49,299 nt of DNA from Cytophagales bacterium (GCA_004294445.1 REAZ01000033.1:1-49299); one strand, 5' to 3'; counted from the first letter of the stretch, positions 8,163 to 16,351 are shown. Program-made: numbers and translations. Notes: a model not told the origin generated them from the sequence alone.

Positions 8163-9500
8163 CTACATTTTTATTTTTTCAACAATTTGCTCAATACTTA
8201 GTTTTTCCTGCTCACCCGTAAACATATTTTTAAGGCTAAGAAATCCGCTTTGCATCTCGTCAGAGCCAATGAGCAGCACATAAGGAATATTGCGTTTGCC
8301 TGCGTATTCCATCTGCTTTTTCATTTTTGCAGGTTCGGGATATATTTCTGCATTGATATTTGCATCTCGCAGTTTGCGGAGTACGGGCATGGCATAAAGG
8401 ATATTTTCTTTGTCAAAAGCAACTATCAAAACTTTGGTTTTATTACCGCTCAAATCTGGGAAAAGTCCTAATTCTTCCATTACGTCATAGATGCGGTCTG
8501 CCCCAAAAGAAATTCCTACGCCCGACATTCCTTTCATGCCAAAAACGCCTGTGAGGTCGTCATACCGACCGCCGCCGCCAATGCTACCCATTTTTACGTC
8601 TTTTGCCTTTACTTCGAGAATGCAGCCCGTATAGTAGTTTAGCCCTCTGGCTAAGGAATAATCAATTTCGATGTCGTTTTTCAGAGCAATATTTTTGAGT
8701 AACTCAAAAACTTGCAATATTTCGCCTACACCTTTTTTACCGATTTCGTTATTTTCAAAAAAACTATCTAATTCATTGGTTTTTAGAGAAATAAACTGTT
8801 TTATTTTCTCAAAAGAATTTTCATCAATTCCCTTTTCTGCTAATTCTTTTTGCACGCCTTCCAAACCAATTTTATCTAATTTGTCAATAGCTATTGTTAT
8901 ATCTATCAGTTTATCAGGGGCTTGCAAAACTTCAGCCAAGCCTTGCAAAATCTTTCTATTGTTAATTTTGATAGTAATAGGAATCCCCAAAGTAGCAAAA
9001 ACTTCATCATATATTTGTATCAGTTCTGCTTCGCAAACAAGTGAATCTGTGCCTATTATGTCAGCATCACATTGATAAAACTCTCTGTAACGCCCATGCT
9101 GTGGGTTATCTCCCCTCCAGACGGGCTGGATTTGATAGCGTTTGAAAGGAAAAGCAATTTCGTTTTGGTGCATCACTACGTAGCGTGCAAAAGGAACGGT
9201 CAGGTCGTAGCGCAAGCCTTTTTCAGAAATTTCGGCTGTAAGTTTTTTGTAATCCGCTAATTGTGTGGCACCTCTTAGAAAATCGCCAGAATTTAGCACC
9301 TTGAAAAGCAAGCGATCGCCTTCCTCTCCGTATTTGCCTGTAAGCGTGCTAAGATTTTCCATTGTAGGGGTTTCTATGGGCTGAAAACCATATTTGACAA
9401 ACACTTTCCGAATCGTGTCAAATATAAAATAGCGTTTGGCTAATGTTTCAGCGTTAAAATCCCTTGTTCCTTTGGGAATACTTGGCTTTTGAATAGACAT
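8163..9500 (-). CDS. hisS: histidyl-tRNA synthetase
   Basis: This class II synthetase (445 residues) charges tRNA-His. It opens with PKGTRDFNAE, followed by motif 2 in the stretch QPVWRGDNPQHGRYREFYQ, then the histidine-specific ARGLNYYTG and motif 3 GGGGRYDDL; the C-terminal ~100 residues form the anticodon-binding domain. The open frame runs 47 codons further upstream to 9641, but that extension is AT-rich, unlike any HisRS, and overlaps the promoter at 9539-9570, so the ATG at 9500 (MSIQKPS) is the start. It heads the hisS-asnS unit. Confidence 0.96.
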   Translation of the reverse strand: MSIQKPSIPKGTRDFNAETLAKRYFIFDTIRKVFVKYGFQPIETPTMENLSTLTGKYGEEGDRLLFKVLNSGDFLRGATQLADYKKLTAEISEKGLRYDLTVPFARYVVMHQNEIAFPFKRYQIQPVWRGDNPQHGRYREFYQCDADIIGTDSLVCEAELIQIYDEVFATLGIPITIKINNRKILQGLAEVLQAPDKLIDITIAIDKLDKIGLEGVQKELAEKGIDENSFEKIKQFISLKTNELDSFFENNEIGKKGVGEILQVFELLKNIALKNDIEIDYSLARGLNYYTGCILEVKAKDVKMGSIGGGGRYDDLTGVFGMKGMSGVGISFGADRIYDVMEELGLFPDLSGNKTKVLIVAFDKENILYAMPVLRKLRDANINAEIYPEPAKMKKQMEYAGKRNIPYVLLIGSDEMQSGFLSLKNMFTGEQEKLSIEQIVEKIKM

Positions 9501-9538
9501 TTTTAATGATATTATTTTCTTGTCATTGTATTTGGCAA

Positions 9539-9570
9539 CAAAAATAATGGAAATATTGTTGTAAAAACAA
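9539..9570 (-). promoter_or_regulatory. probable promoter of hisS-asnS
   Basis: Read on the minus strand: TTG (9570-9568), 21 bases, then TATTTTTG (9546-9539), a full match to TAnnTTTG. Transcription would begin near 9532, about 30 bases before the hisS ATG at 9500. This also argues against the longer hisS start. Confidence 0.55.
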
Positions 9571-9643
9571 TGATACTTATTTAAAATCATTCTAAATTTG
9601 TATTTTAGAAAAATGTGCTGGAATTTTCCAATGAAAACCAAGA

Positions 9644-9825
9644 ATGAAAAATCAGCTTTTTTACGGGGATAATTTAGAGTTGTTGCGCAAATATGTAAAA
9701 GATGAAAGTTTTGAAATTAGTTTTTAGATGGAAAAATTCTCAAATTACCGTCTTTGGCTGTGGTAAAAGCGGCACAATACAAAGGTAAAAATACAGATAA
9801 GAGTTTGTTTGAGGGATTAGAATAA
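9644..9825 (+). pseudogene. internally deleted DNA methyltransferase gene (remnant)
   Basis: An ATG at 9644 opens 27 codons reading MKNQLFYGDNLELLRKY and on, the typical start of site-specific DNA methyltransferases (N6-adenine/N4-cytosine type) in which the next segment is LIYLDPPF. Here the frame stops at 9725-9727 before that catalytic motif. Directly after, in another frame (9727-9825), comes DGKILKLPSLAVVKAAQYKG and a short acidic end, which resembles the C-terminal tail of such enzymes. The middle, several hundred codons, is gone. N-terminal assignment is fairly sure; the C-terminal piece is likely. No restriction partner remains. Confidence 0.65.
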
Positions 9826-9842
9826 TCATACAATAAAAAAGC

Positions 9843-10265
9843 ATGAATATCAATGAGATACAAGACGAAATCATAGAGGAGTTTTCGATTTTTGACAATA
9901 AAAACGATAGCTATACCTATATTATAGAATTAGGGAAAAATTTGCCTCCCTATCCTGAGCAGTTTCGCCTTGATGATAAACTTATAAAAGGCTGTCAATC
10001 AAAAGTTTGGGTGCATCCATATATTCAAAATGACTGTGTTTTGTTTTACGGAGATAGCGATTCTACCTTGGTGAAAGGCTTGGTGAGCTTGGTAGTTCGG
10101 GTGCTTTCCAACCAAAAAGCGGCGGATATTGTAAAAGCAGATTTGTATTTTATTGATAAAATTGGCTTGCAGCAGATGCTTTCTATGAATCGTTCAAACG
10201 GATTTGCGGCATTGGTAAAGCAGGTAAAATTGTATGCCCTTGCCTATCAGACACAAGGCAATTAG
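9843..10265 (+). CDS. sufE: SufE-family Fe-S assembly sulfur acceptor
   Basis: The 140-residue protein takes the persulfide from the cysteine desulfurase SufS and passes it to the SufBCD scaffold. The family core is plain: LPPYPEQFR, then KGCQSKVW with the sulfur-accepting Cys51, then the helical C-terminal part. It is cytoplasmic and of normal length. The gene follows the methyltransferase debris by 17 bases and is followed after 13 bases by sufT, so the two are one unit. SufBCDS are not in the window. Confidence 0.92.
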   Translation: MNINEIQDEIIEEFSIFDNKNDSYTYIIELGKNLPPYPEQFRLDDKLIKGCQSKVWVHPYIQNDCVLFYGDSDSTLVKGLVSLVVRVLSNQKAADIVKADLYFIDKIGLQQMLSMNRSNGFAALVKQVKLYALAYQTQGN

Positions 10266-10278
10266 TTTTAATAAAAAA

Positions 10279-10587
10279 ATGGAAGAAAACCTAAGAGATA
10301 AAGTAATAGAGGCTTTGAAAACGGTCTATGACCCCGAAATTCCCGTAGATGTATGGGAATTGGGGCTGATATACGAGCTTACTATTTTTCCTGTGAATAA
10401 TGTATTTATTCGCATGACACTCACTTCGCCCGCTTGCCCTTCGGCAGAGGTGATTCCGAGCGAGGTCGAGAATAGGGCAAAAGAGGTAGAAGGCGTAAAC
10501 GAAGTAACTGTAGAACTTACTTTTGACCCGCCCTATACGATGGAAATGATGTCGGAAGTGGCAAAATTGGAACTTGGATTTATGTAA
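10279..10587 (+). CDS. sufT: SufT-like Fe-S maturation protein (DUF59/MIP18 family)
   Basis: A 102-residue MIP18/DUF59 protein. It has the motifs KTVYDPEIPVDVWELGLIY and TLTSPACPSAEVIP with the conserved Cys53, and ends in the family's FDPPYTMEMM segment. Members act in late Fe-S cluster maturation, and in Bacteroidota the gene usually sits in suf clusters. The open frame extends 15 codons upstream into sufE, but ATG 10279 gives the normal family length and a 13-base gap. The pairing with sufE supports the role. Confidence 0.9.
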   Translation: MEENLRDKVIEALKTVYDPEIPVDVWELGLIYELTIFPVNNVFIRMTLTSPACPSAEVIPSEVENRAKEVEGVNEVTVELTFDPPYTMEMMSEVAKLELGFM

Positions 10588-10674
10588 AAACGTTAAAGGA
10601 TTTGAGAATTGTTGGAAGTAGTTTGAATACAGTTTGAAATTGTGTTTATTTCATTCCAAATTTCAGATTAAAAA

Positions 10675-10703
10675 CTTATAATTTATAATTCATCATTCAT
10701 AAT
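10675..10703. repeat. dispersed AT-rich intergenic repeat unit
   Basis: The sequence CTTATAATTTATAATTCATC and its continuation is nearly the same as the right arm of the hairpin at 15216-15240. It lies just before the bacilliredoxin gene. See also 25164-25199 and 44292-44311. Confidence 0.5.
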
Positions 10704-10712
10704 TAAAAAAAT

Positions 10713-11135
10713 ATGTACCCAGAATATTTGACAGCACCAATGAAGCAAGATTTGACTTCAGTAGGTTTTGAGGATTTGACCACTTCGGAGCAAGTAGAAA
10801 ATGCCCTGAAAAGAGAAGGCGTTACACTTTTGGTCGTAAACTCTGTGTGCGGCTGTGCGGCGGGTGCGGCACGCCCAGGGATAAAGGCAGCGTTGAAAAA
10901 TGCAGAAGTAAAGCCTGACCACTTAGTTACGGTTTTTGCGGGTGTAGATACAGAGGCGGTGCAGGCGGCAAGGCAGCAACTATTGCCTTATCCTCCTTCT
11001 TCTCCTTGCATTGCTATTTTCAAAGATGGCGATTTGGTTCACTTCATTGAGAGGCATCACATCGAGGGCAGGAACGCACAGATGATTGCCGAGCATTTGG
11101 AAGAGGCTTTTGATGAGTTTTGTGTTACTGCTTAA
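10713..11135 (+). CDS. BrxA/BrxB-family bacilliredoxin
   Basis: The 140-residue protein belongs to the YphP/YqiW family, which in Bacillus removes bacillithiol from oxidised proteins. The active site is CGC (Cys46, Cys48) in NSVCGCAAG, with the family's PYPPSSPC segment in the second half. It is cytoplasmic and has the usual length. In Bacteroidota the low-molecular-weight thiol partner is less clear, so the substrate is inferred only. It may be cotranscribed with sufE-sufT, but 125 bases and a repeat separate it from them. Confidence 0.9.
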   Translation: MYPEYLTAPMKQDLTSVGFEDLTTSEQVENALKREGVTLLVVNSVCGCAAGAARPGIKAALKNAEVKPDHLVTVFAGVDTEAVQAARQQLLPYPPSSPCIAIFKDGDLVHFIERHHIEGRNAQMIAEHLEEAFDEFCVTA

Positions 11136-11146
11136 GTATCAATATC

Positions 11147-11179
11147 AAACCTGCAAGGTTTTCGAAACCTTGCAGGTTT
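11147..11179. terminator. bidirectional terminator between convergent genes
   Basis: A perfect 15-bp stem (AAACCTGCAAGGTTT / AAACCTTGCAGGTTT) with a 3-base loop lies between the ends of the bacilliredoxin gene (plus) and the DUF4920 gene (minus). A and T flanks on both sides fit use in both directions. Confidence 0.8.
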
Positions 11180-11186
11180 GTTTGTA

Positions 11187-11648
11187 CTATTTATTTTTTA
11201 AAATCACGCCTTTCGCCTCAAAAGTATATTCTTCTTTTGGCTTATTGATTTTGGCTATTTCTTCTTTTGACTGCCCTGCGTCTTCGGCATAGTGCTTTAG
11301 GGCTGCTACGTCAGTGATTTCTTTTTGGGCAACTCCCTCTACAATGATTTGTTTGCCATTGCAATCTTTGGGTACGAAAAACGCATAGTCTTTGAAAGTA
11401 ACGCGCATCGTTTGCTTGTTGCCGATGTCGAGCGTCATCCAGCAACCTTTTTTCTTACATACTTCTATGACTGTGCCTATCACTTTTGTTTCCATTGATT
11501 TCTTATCCTTCATTTTTGCGGACAGTTTGGAGGCTTCTATCGCTCCCTTTTCAGTGATTTTTTCTCCGAAGAAACTTGCTTCTTGTGCATTTGCCTGCGT
11601 AAATGTAAGTGCGAACAGAAAACCGACTAAATAAATAATTTTTTTCAT
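11187..11648 (-). CDS. DUF4920 secreted protein
   Basis: A 153-residue exported protein with a signal peptide (KKIIYLVGFLFALTF, cleavage after ANA near 21). The mature domain matches DUF4920: EKGAIEASKL, then VIGTVIEVCKKKGCWMTL with Cys64 and Cys69, then a beta-rich OB-like region and EGVAQKEIT. The two cysteines could form a disulfide or bind a metal; function is not established. It stands alone on the minus strand, facing the bacilliredoxin gene. Confidence 0.85.
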   Translation of the reverse strand: MKKIIYLVGFLFALTFTQANAQEASFFGEKITEKGAIEASKLSAKMKDKKSMETKVIGTVIEVCKKKGCWMTLDIGNKQTMRVTFKDYAFFVPKDCNGKQIIVEGVAQKEITDVAALKHYAEDAGQSKEEIAKINKPKEEYTFEAKGVILKNK

Positions 11649-11794
11649 GTTTTTAGCTTGATTTTTTTTAATTTAAAAATTTAAGGTTCTATTTATCAGC
11701 ACAAATGTACCCAAAAAGAGAATTAAAAGTGAGTAGTTATTAAAAAAATAAAAATGAAGATACATATTAGAGATAAAAATATCTGTGAGTTTTT

Positions 11795-12856
11795 TTATTT
11801 TCCAAACATCAGTTTTCGCAGTTCGGGTTCTTTGCTAAAACGCCAAATAAGCCCATCTACGTAGTAGTGATAAATGACTATCATGGTAAAAGGAACAAAA
11901 ATATACATTGCCCACCCTTGCTGCATAAGCCCCCAAATCTCGATGATACCTACAAGTAATCCGTAAATCAGAGAAACGCCAAGCCATTTCAGCACTACTT
12001 TTTTTATATTCGGATAGCGTTGTTTCTGATAGTGCATCACCCAGCCATGATACTGAATATCGTGATAAACTGTTTCCAAAGCCTCTGCTACCAAAAAAGG
12101 AGTAGCAGTGAGAAAAAAAACAAAATAATGTGTGGATAGTGCCGCAAAAAGTAGCAGTAACTTGGGCAAATTTAGCGGCTTGCCCATAGCTAATCGCCAT
12201 AATTGCCTGATGACAAATAGAACTGCCAAAGTAACAAAACAAAAAGAGATAATCCCTACAATATCGGGAGGCAAAGAAGGAAAACGTGCTGTCAGATTCT
12301 TATAAACAACTATTGGGCTGCCTATATCGGTATAATCATTGAAAAAACAAGAGAACATTCCCGTATAAAATAATCCATAGTCAAGCCAATTATCTATTTC
12401 TTCTGTGTCTTTGTTTATGCCCTTATACGCCCGCAAAAAGCCATAATGCTGGCGGATAATATGATAACTACCAAATAATGAGGCAAATACAATGAGTTCA
12501 CTATCGTATCCCAAATAAGTAATAAAGAAACCTATCACAATAAAAATAGCTAAAACAAAGGTATGTGTAAATTTTCTCTTTTTGAACTCACCCGTATCGA
12601 GGTGTGTGCGGGAGAAGGTCTGAAAGATATGAGGGTGGTCAAAAATGGCAGTAAAAATGAAATAGGTAATAAGAATAGAGTCGCCGCGCAGCACAAAATT
12701 AAAATAATGAGCTATCCTGAACAAACCAAAGAAAAAGAGAGTAAACACACAGCTACCAATGAAAAAAAATAAGTCATACTTTGAACTTACTATCCAATTT
12801 TTCGAGAAAGCTGGAGTAGAGGGCGGGGTAGCAAGTATGTCTTGTTCGGAAGTCAT
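11795..12856 (-). CDS. polytopic membrane protein with conserved-looking histidine motifs, unknown function
   Basis: The 353-residue protein has about seven to eight hydrophobic segments (near 29-50, 60-75, 98-116, 120-135, 160-172, 198-218, 232-258, 290-310 and 317-335). Histidines sit at membrane edges: DHPH (73-76), YHIIRQHYG (131-139), THY (242-244), YHDIQYHGWVMH (264-275) and YHYY (329-332). Such an array recalls membrane metal or haem enzymes, for example diiron hydroxylases or the Brp/Blh carotene oxygenases, but I see no exact family signature. It lies alone; the terminator at 12910-12944 separates it from the LRR gene. Confidence 0.75.
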   Translation of the reverse strand: MTSEQDILATPPSTPAFSKNWIVSSKYDLFFFIGSCVFTLFFFGLFRIAHYFNFVLRGDSILITYFIFTAIFDHPHIFQTFSRTHLDTGEFKKRKFTHTFVLAIFIVIGFFITYLGYDSELIVFASLFGSYHIIRQHYGFLRAYKGINKDTEEIDNWLDYGLFYTGMFSCFFNDYTDIGSPIVVYKNLTARFPSLPPDIVGIISFCFVTLAVLFVIRQLWRLAMGKPLNLPKLLLLFAALSTHYFVFFLTATPFLVAEALETVYHDIQYHGWVMHYQKQRYPNIKKVVLKWLGVSLIYGLLVGIIEIWGLMQQGWAMYIFVPFTMIVIYHYYVDGLIWRFSKEPELRKLMFGK

Positions 12857-12909
12857 ATTGTATCAAAGATTAGCGTTTATTTTTGCCAAAAATATAGCTT
12901 TAAAATTTA

Positions 12910-12944
12910 AAAAGCAGCAAACTTTCTAAAAGTTTACTGCTTTT
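12910..12944 (-). terminator. terminator after the LRR gene
   Basis: AAAAGCAGCAAACTT / AAGTTTACTGCTTTT form a 15-pair stem with one mismatch and a 5-base loop. On the minus strand it is followed by a T-rich run, and it lies 30 bases past the end of the LRR gene. Confidence 0.7.
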
Positions 12945-12973
12945 GACTCTTATCTCCCGTTTTTAATACACAA

Positions 12974-14356
12974 CTAAAAATCTAACTGTGCTGACGGGAA
13001 CAAATCAGTTAATCTCTTTTTTTCCTCTGCTGCAACCTTGTTATGAGAAAGGTCTATTTTTATGAGATTTGAAATCTTATTAATACATGCAGGAAGTTTA
13101 ACTATCTGATTGTCTTGCAATTCTATTGCCATCAGATTACTCATCGTGCATATTTCATTTGGCAAGGAAGTTAGTTTGTTGCCCCAAAGCACCAACACTT
13201 GCACGTTTGCCAATTTGCCAATTTCTGAGGGCAACATTGCTAACTTATTGGTATTTAGGTCAATACTTACTAAGTTACTCATTTTTCCTATCTCGGCAGG
13301 AAGGGCTGTCAGTTCATTTTGAAATAATACCAATTCCTTTATTTTGCTTAGGTTACTAATTTCTTTTGGAATAAACGCTAACTTGTTGATATTTAGGTCT
13401 AACTGCTCCAAATTAGTTAATTTTCCGATAGAAACAGGAAGTGATGCCAGATGATTGCTTGTTAGGTCTAATATTTTTAGCTGAGCTAAGTTCCCAATAT
13501 CTGCGGGTAAGGTGCTGAGTACGTTATAAGATAAATCTACGTTCATCAAACTCTTCAGATTACCAATAGACGAGGGAAGCATGGGCAAACTATTTTCTGT
13601 AAGATTCAAGGAAGTAATTTTTTCTAACTTCCCGATGCCCGCAGGCAAATTAGTGAGCGAATTAGAACTTACATCTAACCTAAGCAAATTGGTCAGCCCT
13701 GCTATTTCTTCGGGCAGCGTCATGATATGATTATCCCAAATCTCTAAATTTTTTAGTTTTTTCAAGCTACCAATCTGTGAGGGAAGACTTTGCAAAGAAT
13801 TGGAGTGCATAGAAAGCTCTTCCAAATTCGATAGTTGCGTAATGGTTTCGGGAAAACTATTAAAAGAGTTGTGGTCTAAATCCAAAGCGACAAGAGAAGT
13901 TAATCCTTTCAACTCTATTGGAAGGAAAATCAGACGGTTTGCTTCTAAATTTAGGCGTTTCAGATTCGCAAGTTTACCTATAGTAGCAGGCAGGCTTTTC
14001 AGTTGATTGGTTTGCAAATAGAGATATTGCAAATTTTTTAAGTCGCCTATCTCTTTTGGCAAAGCCGTTAATTGGTTATCGCTTAGGTCTAATTCCTGCA
14101 AATTATACAACTTGCCAATACTTTCTGGAAGTTCCGTTAAAATAGAACTTTTGTCGCCCCAAGTATCAGTGCCGTAGCTTGATAGGTCTAACCGATACAC
14201 TTTTTCTGGTTCCTTGAGCGCATCTTCCAAAGAGATATAAACACGTTGATTGGACAGTGTGAGGGAATCAAACAACTGATTCTGACCAAGTAAGACTTGG
14301 TGTTCTATTCCTATAAAAAGCACAAAGAAGCAAAAAGCTAATTTTTTAAACATCAT
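12974..14356 (-). CDS. secreted leucine-rich-repeat protein
   Basis: A 460-residue protein with an N-terminal signal peptide (KLAFCFFVLFIGIEH, cleavage near residue 25). From about residue 70 to the C-terminus it consists of some 16 units of 23 residues with the pattern LxxLPxxIGxLxNLxxLxLxxN. This is the LPxxIGxL class of bacterial LRR. It ends in a capping segment (AEEKKRLTDLFPSAQLDF) with no Por-sorting domain. Such solenoids bind protein partners; the partner is unknown. Repeats are close at the DNA level too, so copy number could vary between strains. Two adjacent ATGs (14356, 14353) are possible starts. Confidence 0.9.
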   Translation of the reverse strand: MMFKKLAFCFFVLFIGIEHQVLLGQNQLFDSLTLSNQRVYISLEDALKEPEKVYRLDLSSYGTDTWGDKSSILTELPESIGKLYNLQELDLSDNQLTALPKEIGDLKNLQYLYLQTNQLKSLPATIGKLANLKRLNLEANRLIFLPIELKGLTSLVALDLDHNSFNSFPETITQLSNLEELSMHSNSLQSLPSQIGSLKKLKNLEIWDNHIMTLPEEIAGLTNLLRLDVSSNSLTNLPAGIGKLEKITSLNLTENSLPMLPSSIGNLKSLMNVDLSYNVLSTLPADIGNLAQLKILDLTSNHLASLPVSIGKLTNLEQLDLNINKLAFIPKEISNLSKIKELVLFQNELTALPAEIGKMSNLVSIDLNTNKLAMLPSEIGKLANVQVLVLWGNKLTSLPNEICTMSNLMAIELQDNQIVKLPACINKISNLIKIDLSHNKVAAEEKKRLTDLFPSAQLDF

Positions 14357-14610
14357 ATTTATATGGTTTGAAGTGGTATAAGTGTATAATGTGAATCATA
14401 AAGTTAGGATAGATATTTGGCATTATAAGTAGAAAAACGTATATTTATTTACTAAAGTTGCCTAAAGCATTGTTTAGAATATATATCCTTACAAATTTCG
14501 TTCAAAGATGTAGTATTTTGGCAAATTGTTATAAATTTGCCAAAAAAATTATCATATTTTATAATAAGTAATTGTAAATCAAATTATTAAACTATAAATT
14601 AATTAGCGAT

Positions 14611-15171
14611 ATGAATACAGGAGATGTTTCTATTGGTTCTTTCATCAGACATAACGGAGAACTTTGCTTGATTTTGGAGTATGACCACCGCACACCTGGT
14701 AATTTGCGTGCATTTTACCAAGCAAAAATGCGCAATGTAAAATCAGGAAAATTAGCAGAATATCGTTTTCGTGCTGGAGAATCGGTAGATGTAGTGAGGG
14801 TTGAGCAAAAAGAATTGCAATACTTGTATCCAGAAGGGGATAGCTTGGTGTGCATGGACAATGAAACGTATGAGCAGATTTATGTTTCAAAGATTCTTTT
14901 TGGTGATGGTATTAATTTTATCAAAGAAAATGTAACTATTCAGGTTGCTTTTGATGGAGACGAGCCTGTGTTTGCCCAGCCGCCTGCAACTGCTATTTTG
15001 CAGATTACTTATACCGAACCGGGTGTAAAAGGTGATACTGCAACAAAAACTTTAAAACCCGCCACGCTGGAAACGGGTGCTAAAATTAACGTTCCTTTGT
15101 TTTGTAACGAAGGTGAGTTTATCAAAGTAGATACGCGCACAGGTAACTACATGGAAAGAGTGAAACAATAA
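14611..15171 (+). CDS. efp: elongation factor P with a non-lysine tip
   Basis: The 186-residue protein has the three beta-barrel domains of EF-P, which relieves ribosome stalling at polyproline. Domain I holds the tip loop HRTPGNLRAF (residues 26-35). Aligned on the flanking PG and AF, the modified lysine of E. coli EF-P (Lys34) corresponds to Asn31, and Arg33 follows. The C-terminal part (PLFCNEGEFIKVDTRTGNYMERV) is canonical. No EpmA, EpmB or EarP modification gene is nearby. A 254-base AT-rich gap precedes it. Assignment is firm; the tip is the odd point. Confidence 0.96.
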   Translation: MNTGDVSIGSFIRHNGELCLILEYDHRTPGNLRAFYQAKMRNVKSGKLAEYRFRAGESVDVVRVEQKELQYLYPEGDSLVCMDNETYEQIYVSKILFGDGINFIKENVTIQVAFDGDEPVFAQPPATAILQITYTEPGVKGDTATKTLKPATLETGAKINVPLFCNEGEFIKVDTRTGNYMERVKQ

Positions 15172-15180
15172 ATAGAAATT

Positions 15181-15240
15181 ATGAGTTATGAATTATAGGT
15201 TATGAGTTTTCCGATTCATAATTTATAATTCATCACTTAT
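15181..15240. repeat. long imperfect hairpin between efp and bcp
   Basis: Arms of 25 bases (15181-15205 and 15216-15240) pair with three G-U pairs and one mismatch around a 10-base loop. It may end the efp transcript, though no T run follows. The arms share sequence with intergenic repeats at 10675-10703, 25164-25199 and 44292-44311, so it looks like a mobile or amplified palindrome. Confidence 0.6.
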
Positions 15241-15255
15241 ATATTTACTAAAAAA

Positions 15256-15723
15256 ATGTCGCTCAAAATCAACGTTCAAGCCCCCAATTTTACATTAGCA
15301 TCTACCTCTGGTAATGCTTTTTCTCTTGAGAAAGACTTGGCAGGTAAGCCTTGTATCTTGTATTTTTATCCCAAAGATTTTACGATGGGCTGCACCGCAG
15401 AGGCTTGTGAATTTCGCAATGAGTTTGAGGCATTTGAAAATGTAGATGTACCCATTTTTGGCATCAGCAAAGATGATATTCCCACTCATCTCAGGTTTAA
15501 GCAGCAGTACAAACTTCCCTTCGAACTTTTGGCAGATACTTCGGGCTTAGTTACCAAAATGTACGACGCTGTAGTTCCTCTGATTGGCTATCCCCAGCGA
15601 ACTACCTATCTGTTAGACCATTCCCATAAAATAATTGCCGTTTATGATAACATTATTTATCCCAAAGGGCATATCGCTGCCATGATAAAGGGCATTAAAA
15701 ATCAACTTTTTAAAGAAAAATAA
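15256..15723 (+). CDS. bcp: thioredoxin-dependent peroxiredoxin (Bcp/PrxQ)
   Basis: The 155-residue thiol peroxidase reduces hydrogen peroxide and organic hydroperoxides with electrons from thioredoxin. The peroxidatic Cys46 lies in DFTMGCTAEAC and the resolving Cys51 five residues on, as in alpha-type PrxQ. The usual TPGC is TMGC here, so the active-site proline is replaced by methionine one residue before Gly. The fold continues normally (FGISKDD, then RTTYLLD). It is cytoplasmic. pnuC begins one base after its stop, so the two are coupled. Confidence 0.92.
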   Translation: MSLKINVQAPNFTLASTSGNAFSLEKDLAGKPCILYFYPKDFTMGCTAEACEFRNEFEAFENVDVPIFGISKDDIPTHLRFKQQYKLPFELLADTSGLVTKMYDAVVPLIGYPQRTTYLLDHSHKIIAVYDNIIYPKGHIAAMIKGIKNQLFKEK

Positions 15724-15724
15724 G

Positions 15725-16306
15725 GTGTGGGAATCAGTTTTTGACTATATTTATGCAAACTCTATCGAAATAGTAGGTTTTGTGCTTACTATTCTTAGCA
15801 TTTGGCTGAATACGAAGCAAAATCCGTGGGGCTGGGGCGTAGGAATTCTGAGTATTTTGTGCTACATTTATGTTTTTGCAAGTGTTTGGCTCTTAGGCGA
15901 TTTCCTGCTTAATATTTATTTTTTCATCACAAGTATTTATGGTTGGTATCTTTGGAAGTTTGGCAAAAAAGGAGAAAAACTATTACCTGTTACTCATATT
16001 TCTCTTTCTGAGATAAAAATATTATTACTTATTGGCATTGTAGGCTCATTGCTTTTAGGCATTTTGCTAAATTCGTACCCACAAGCTGCCGTACCTTATT
16101 GGGATGCCGAAACTACGGCTTTTAGCCTGATTGGGCAGTGGCTATTGGTGCGCAAAAAGTTGGAAAATTGGCTGGTTTGGATATTCGTAAATGTGCAATA
16201 TGTAGCTATTTATTTTTATAAAGACCTCATTGCTACAAGTTTGCTTTATGTTATTTTAACTATATTGGCATTCAAAGGCTGGCAAGATTGGAAGAAATCA
16301 CTTTGA
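15725..16306 (+). CDS. pnuC: PnuC-family nicotinamide riboside (vitamin) transporter
   Basis: A 193-residue inner-membrane protein with about seven transmembrane helices. The PnuC signatures are present: IEIVGFVLTILSIWLNTKQN, then WGWGVGI, and FFITSIYGWYLW. PnuC carries nicotinamide riboside by facilitated diffusion for NAD synthesis; relatives carry thiamine or riboflavin, so the substrate is inferred. The start is a GTG at 15725, one base after the bcp stop; no other start gives the full first helix. No NadR kinase or THI-box riboswitch is seen. Confidence 0.88.
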   Translation: MWESVFDYIYANSIEIVGFVLTILSIWLNTKQNPWGWGVGILSILCYIYVFASVWLLGDFLLNIYFFITSIYGWYLWKFGKKGEKLLPVTHISLSEIKILLLIGIVGSLLLGILLNSYPQAAVPYWDAETTAFSLIGQWLLVRKKLENWLVWIFVNVQYVAIYFYKDLIATSLLYVILTILAFKGWQDWKKSL

Positions 16307-16351
16307 TAATTATGAATGTTTCATTTTCTTACGATAAAAATTACCCAAAAT

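Noticed and set aside
9501..9641. 47-codon N-terminal extension of hisS
   Set aside because: It is AT-rich, unlike any HisRS, and covers a consensus promoter at 9539-9570.
12974..14356. CRISPR-like periodicity in the LRR gene
   Set aside because: The regular 69-base spacing is explained by in-frame 23-residue leucine-rich repeats; there are no constant repeats with unique spacers.
14357..14610. TAAATTTG near 14531 as efp promoter
   Set aside because: The octamer fits, but no TTG is at the right distance and several similar AT-rich matches lie in the same gap.
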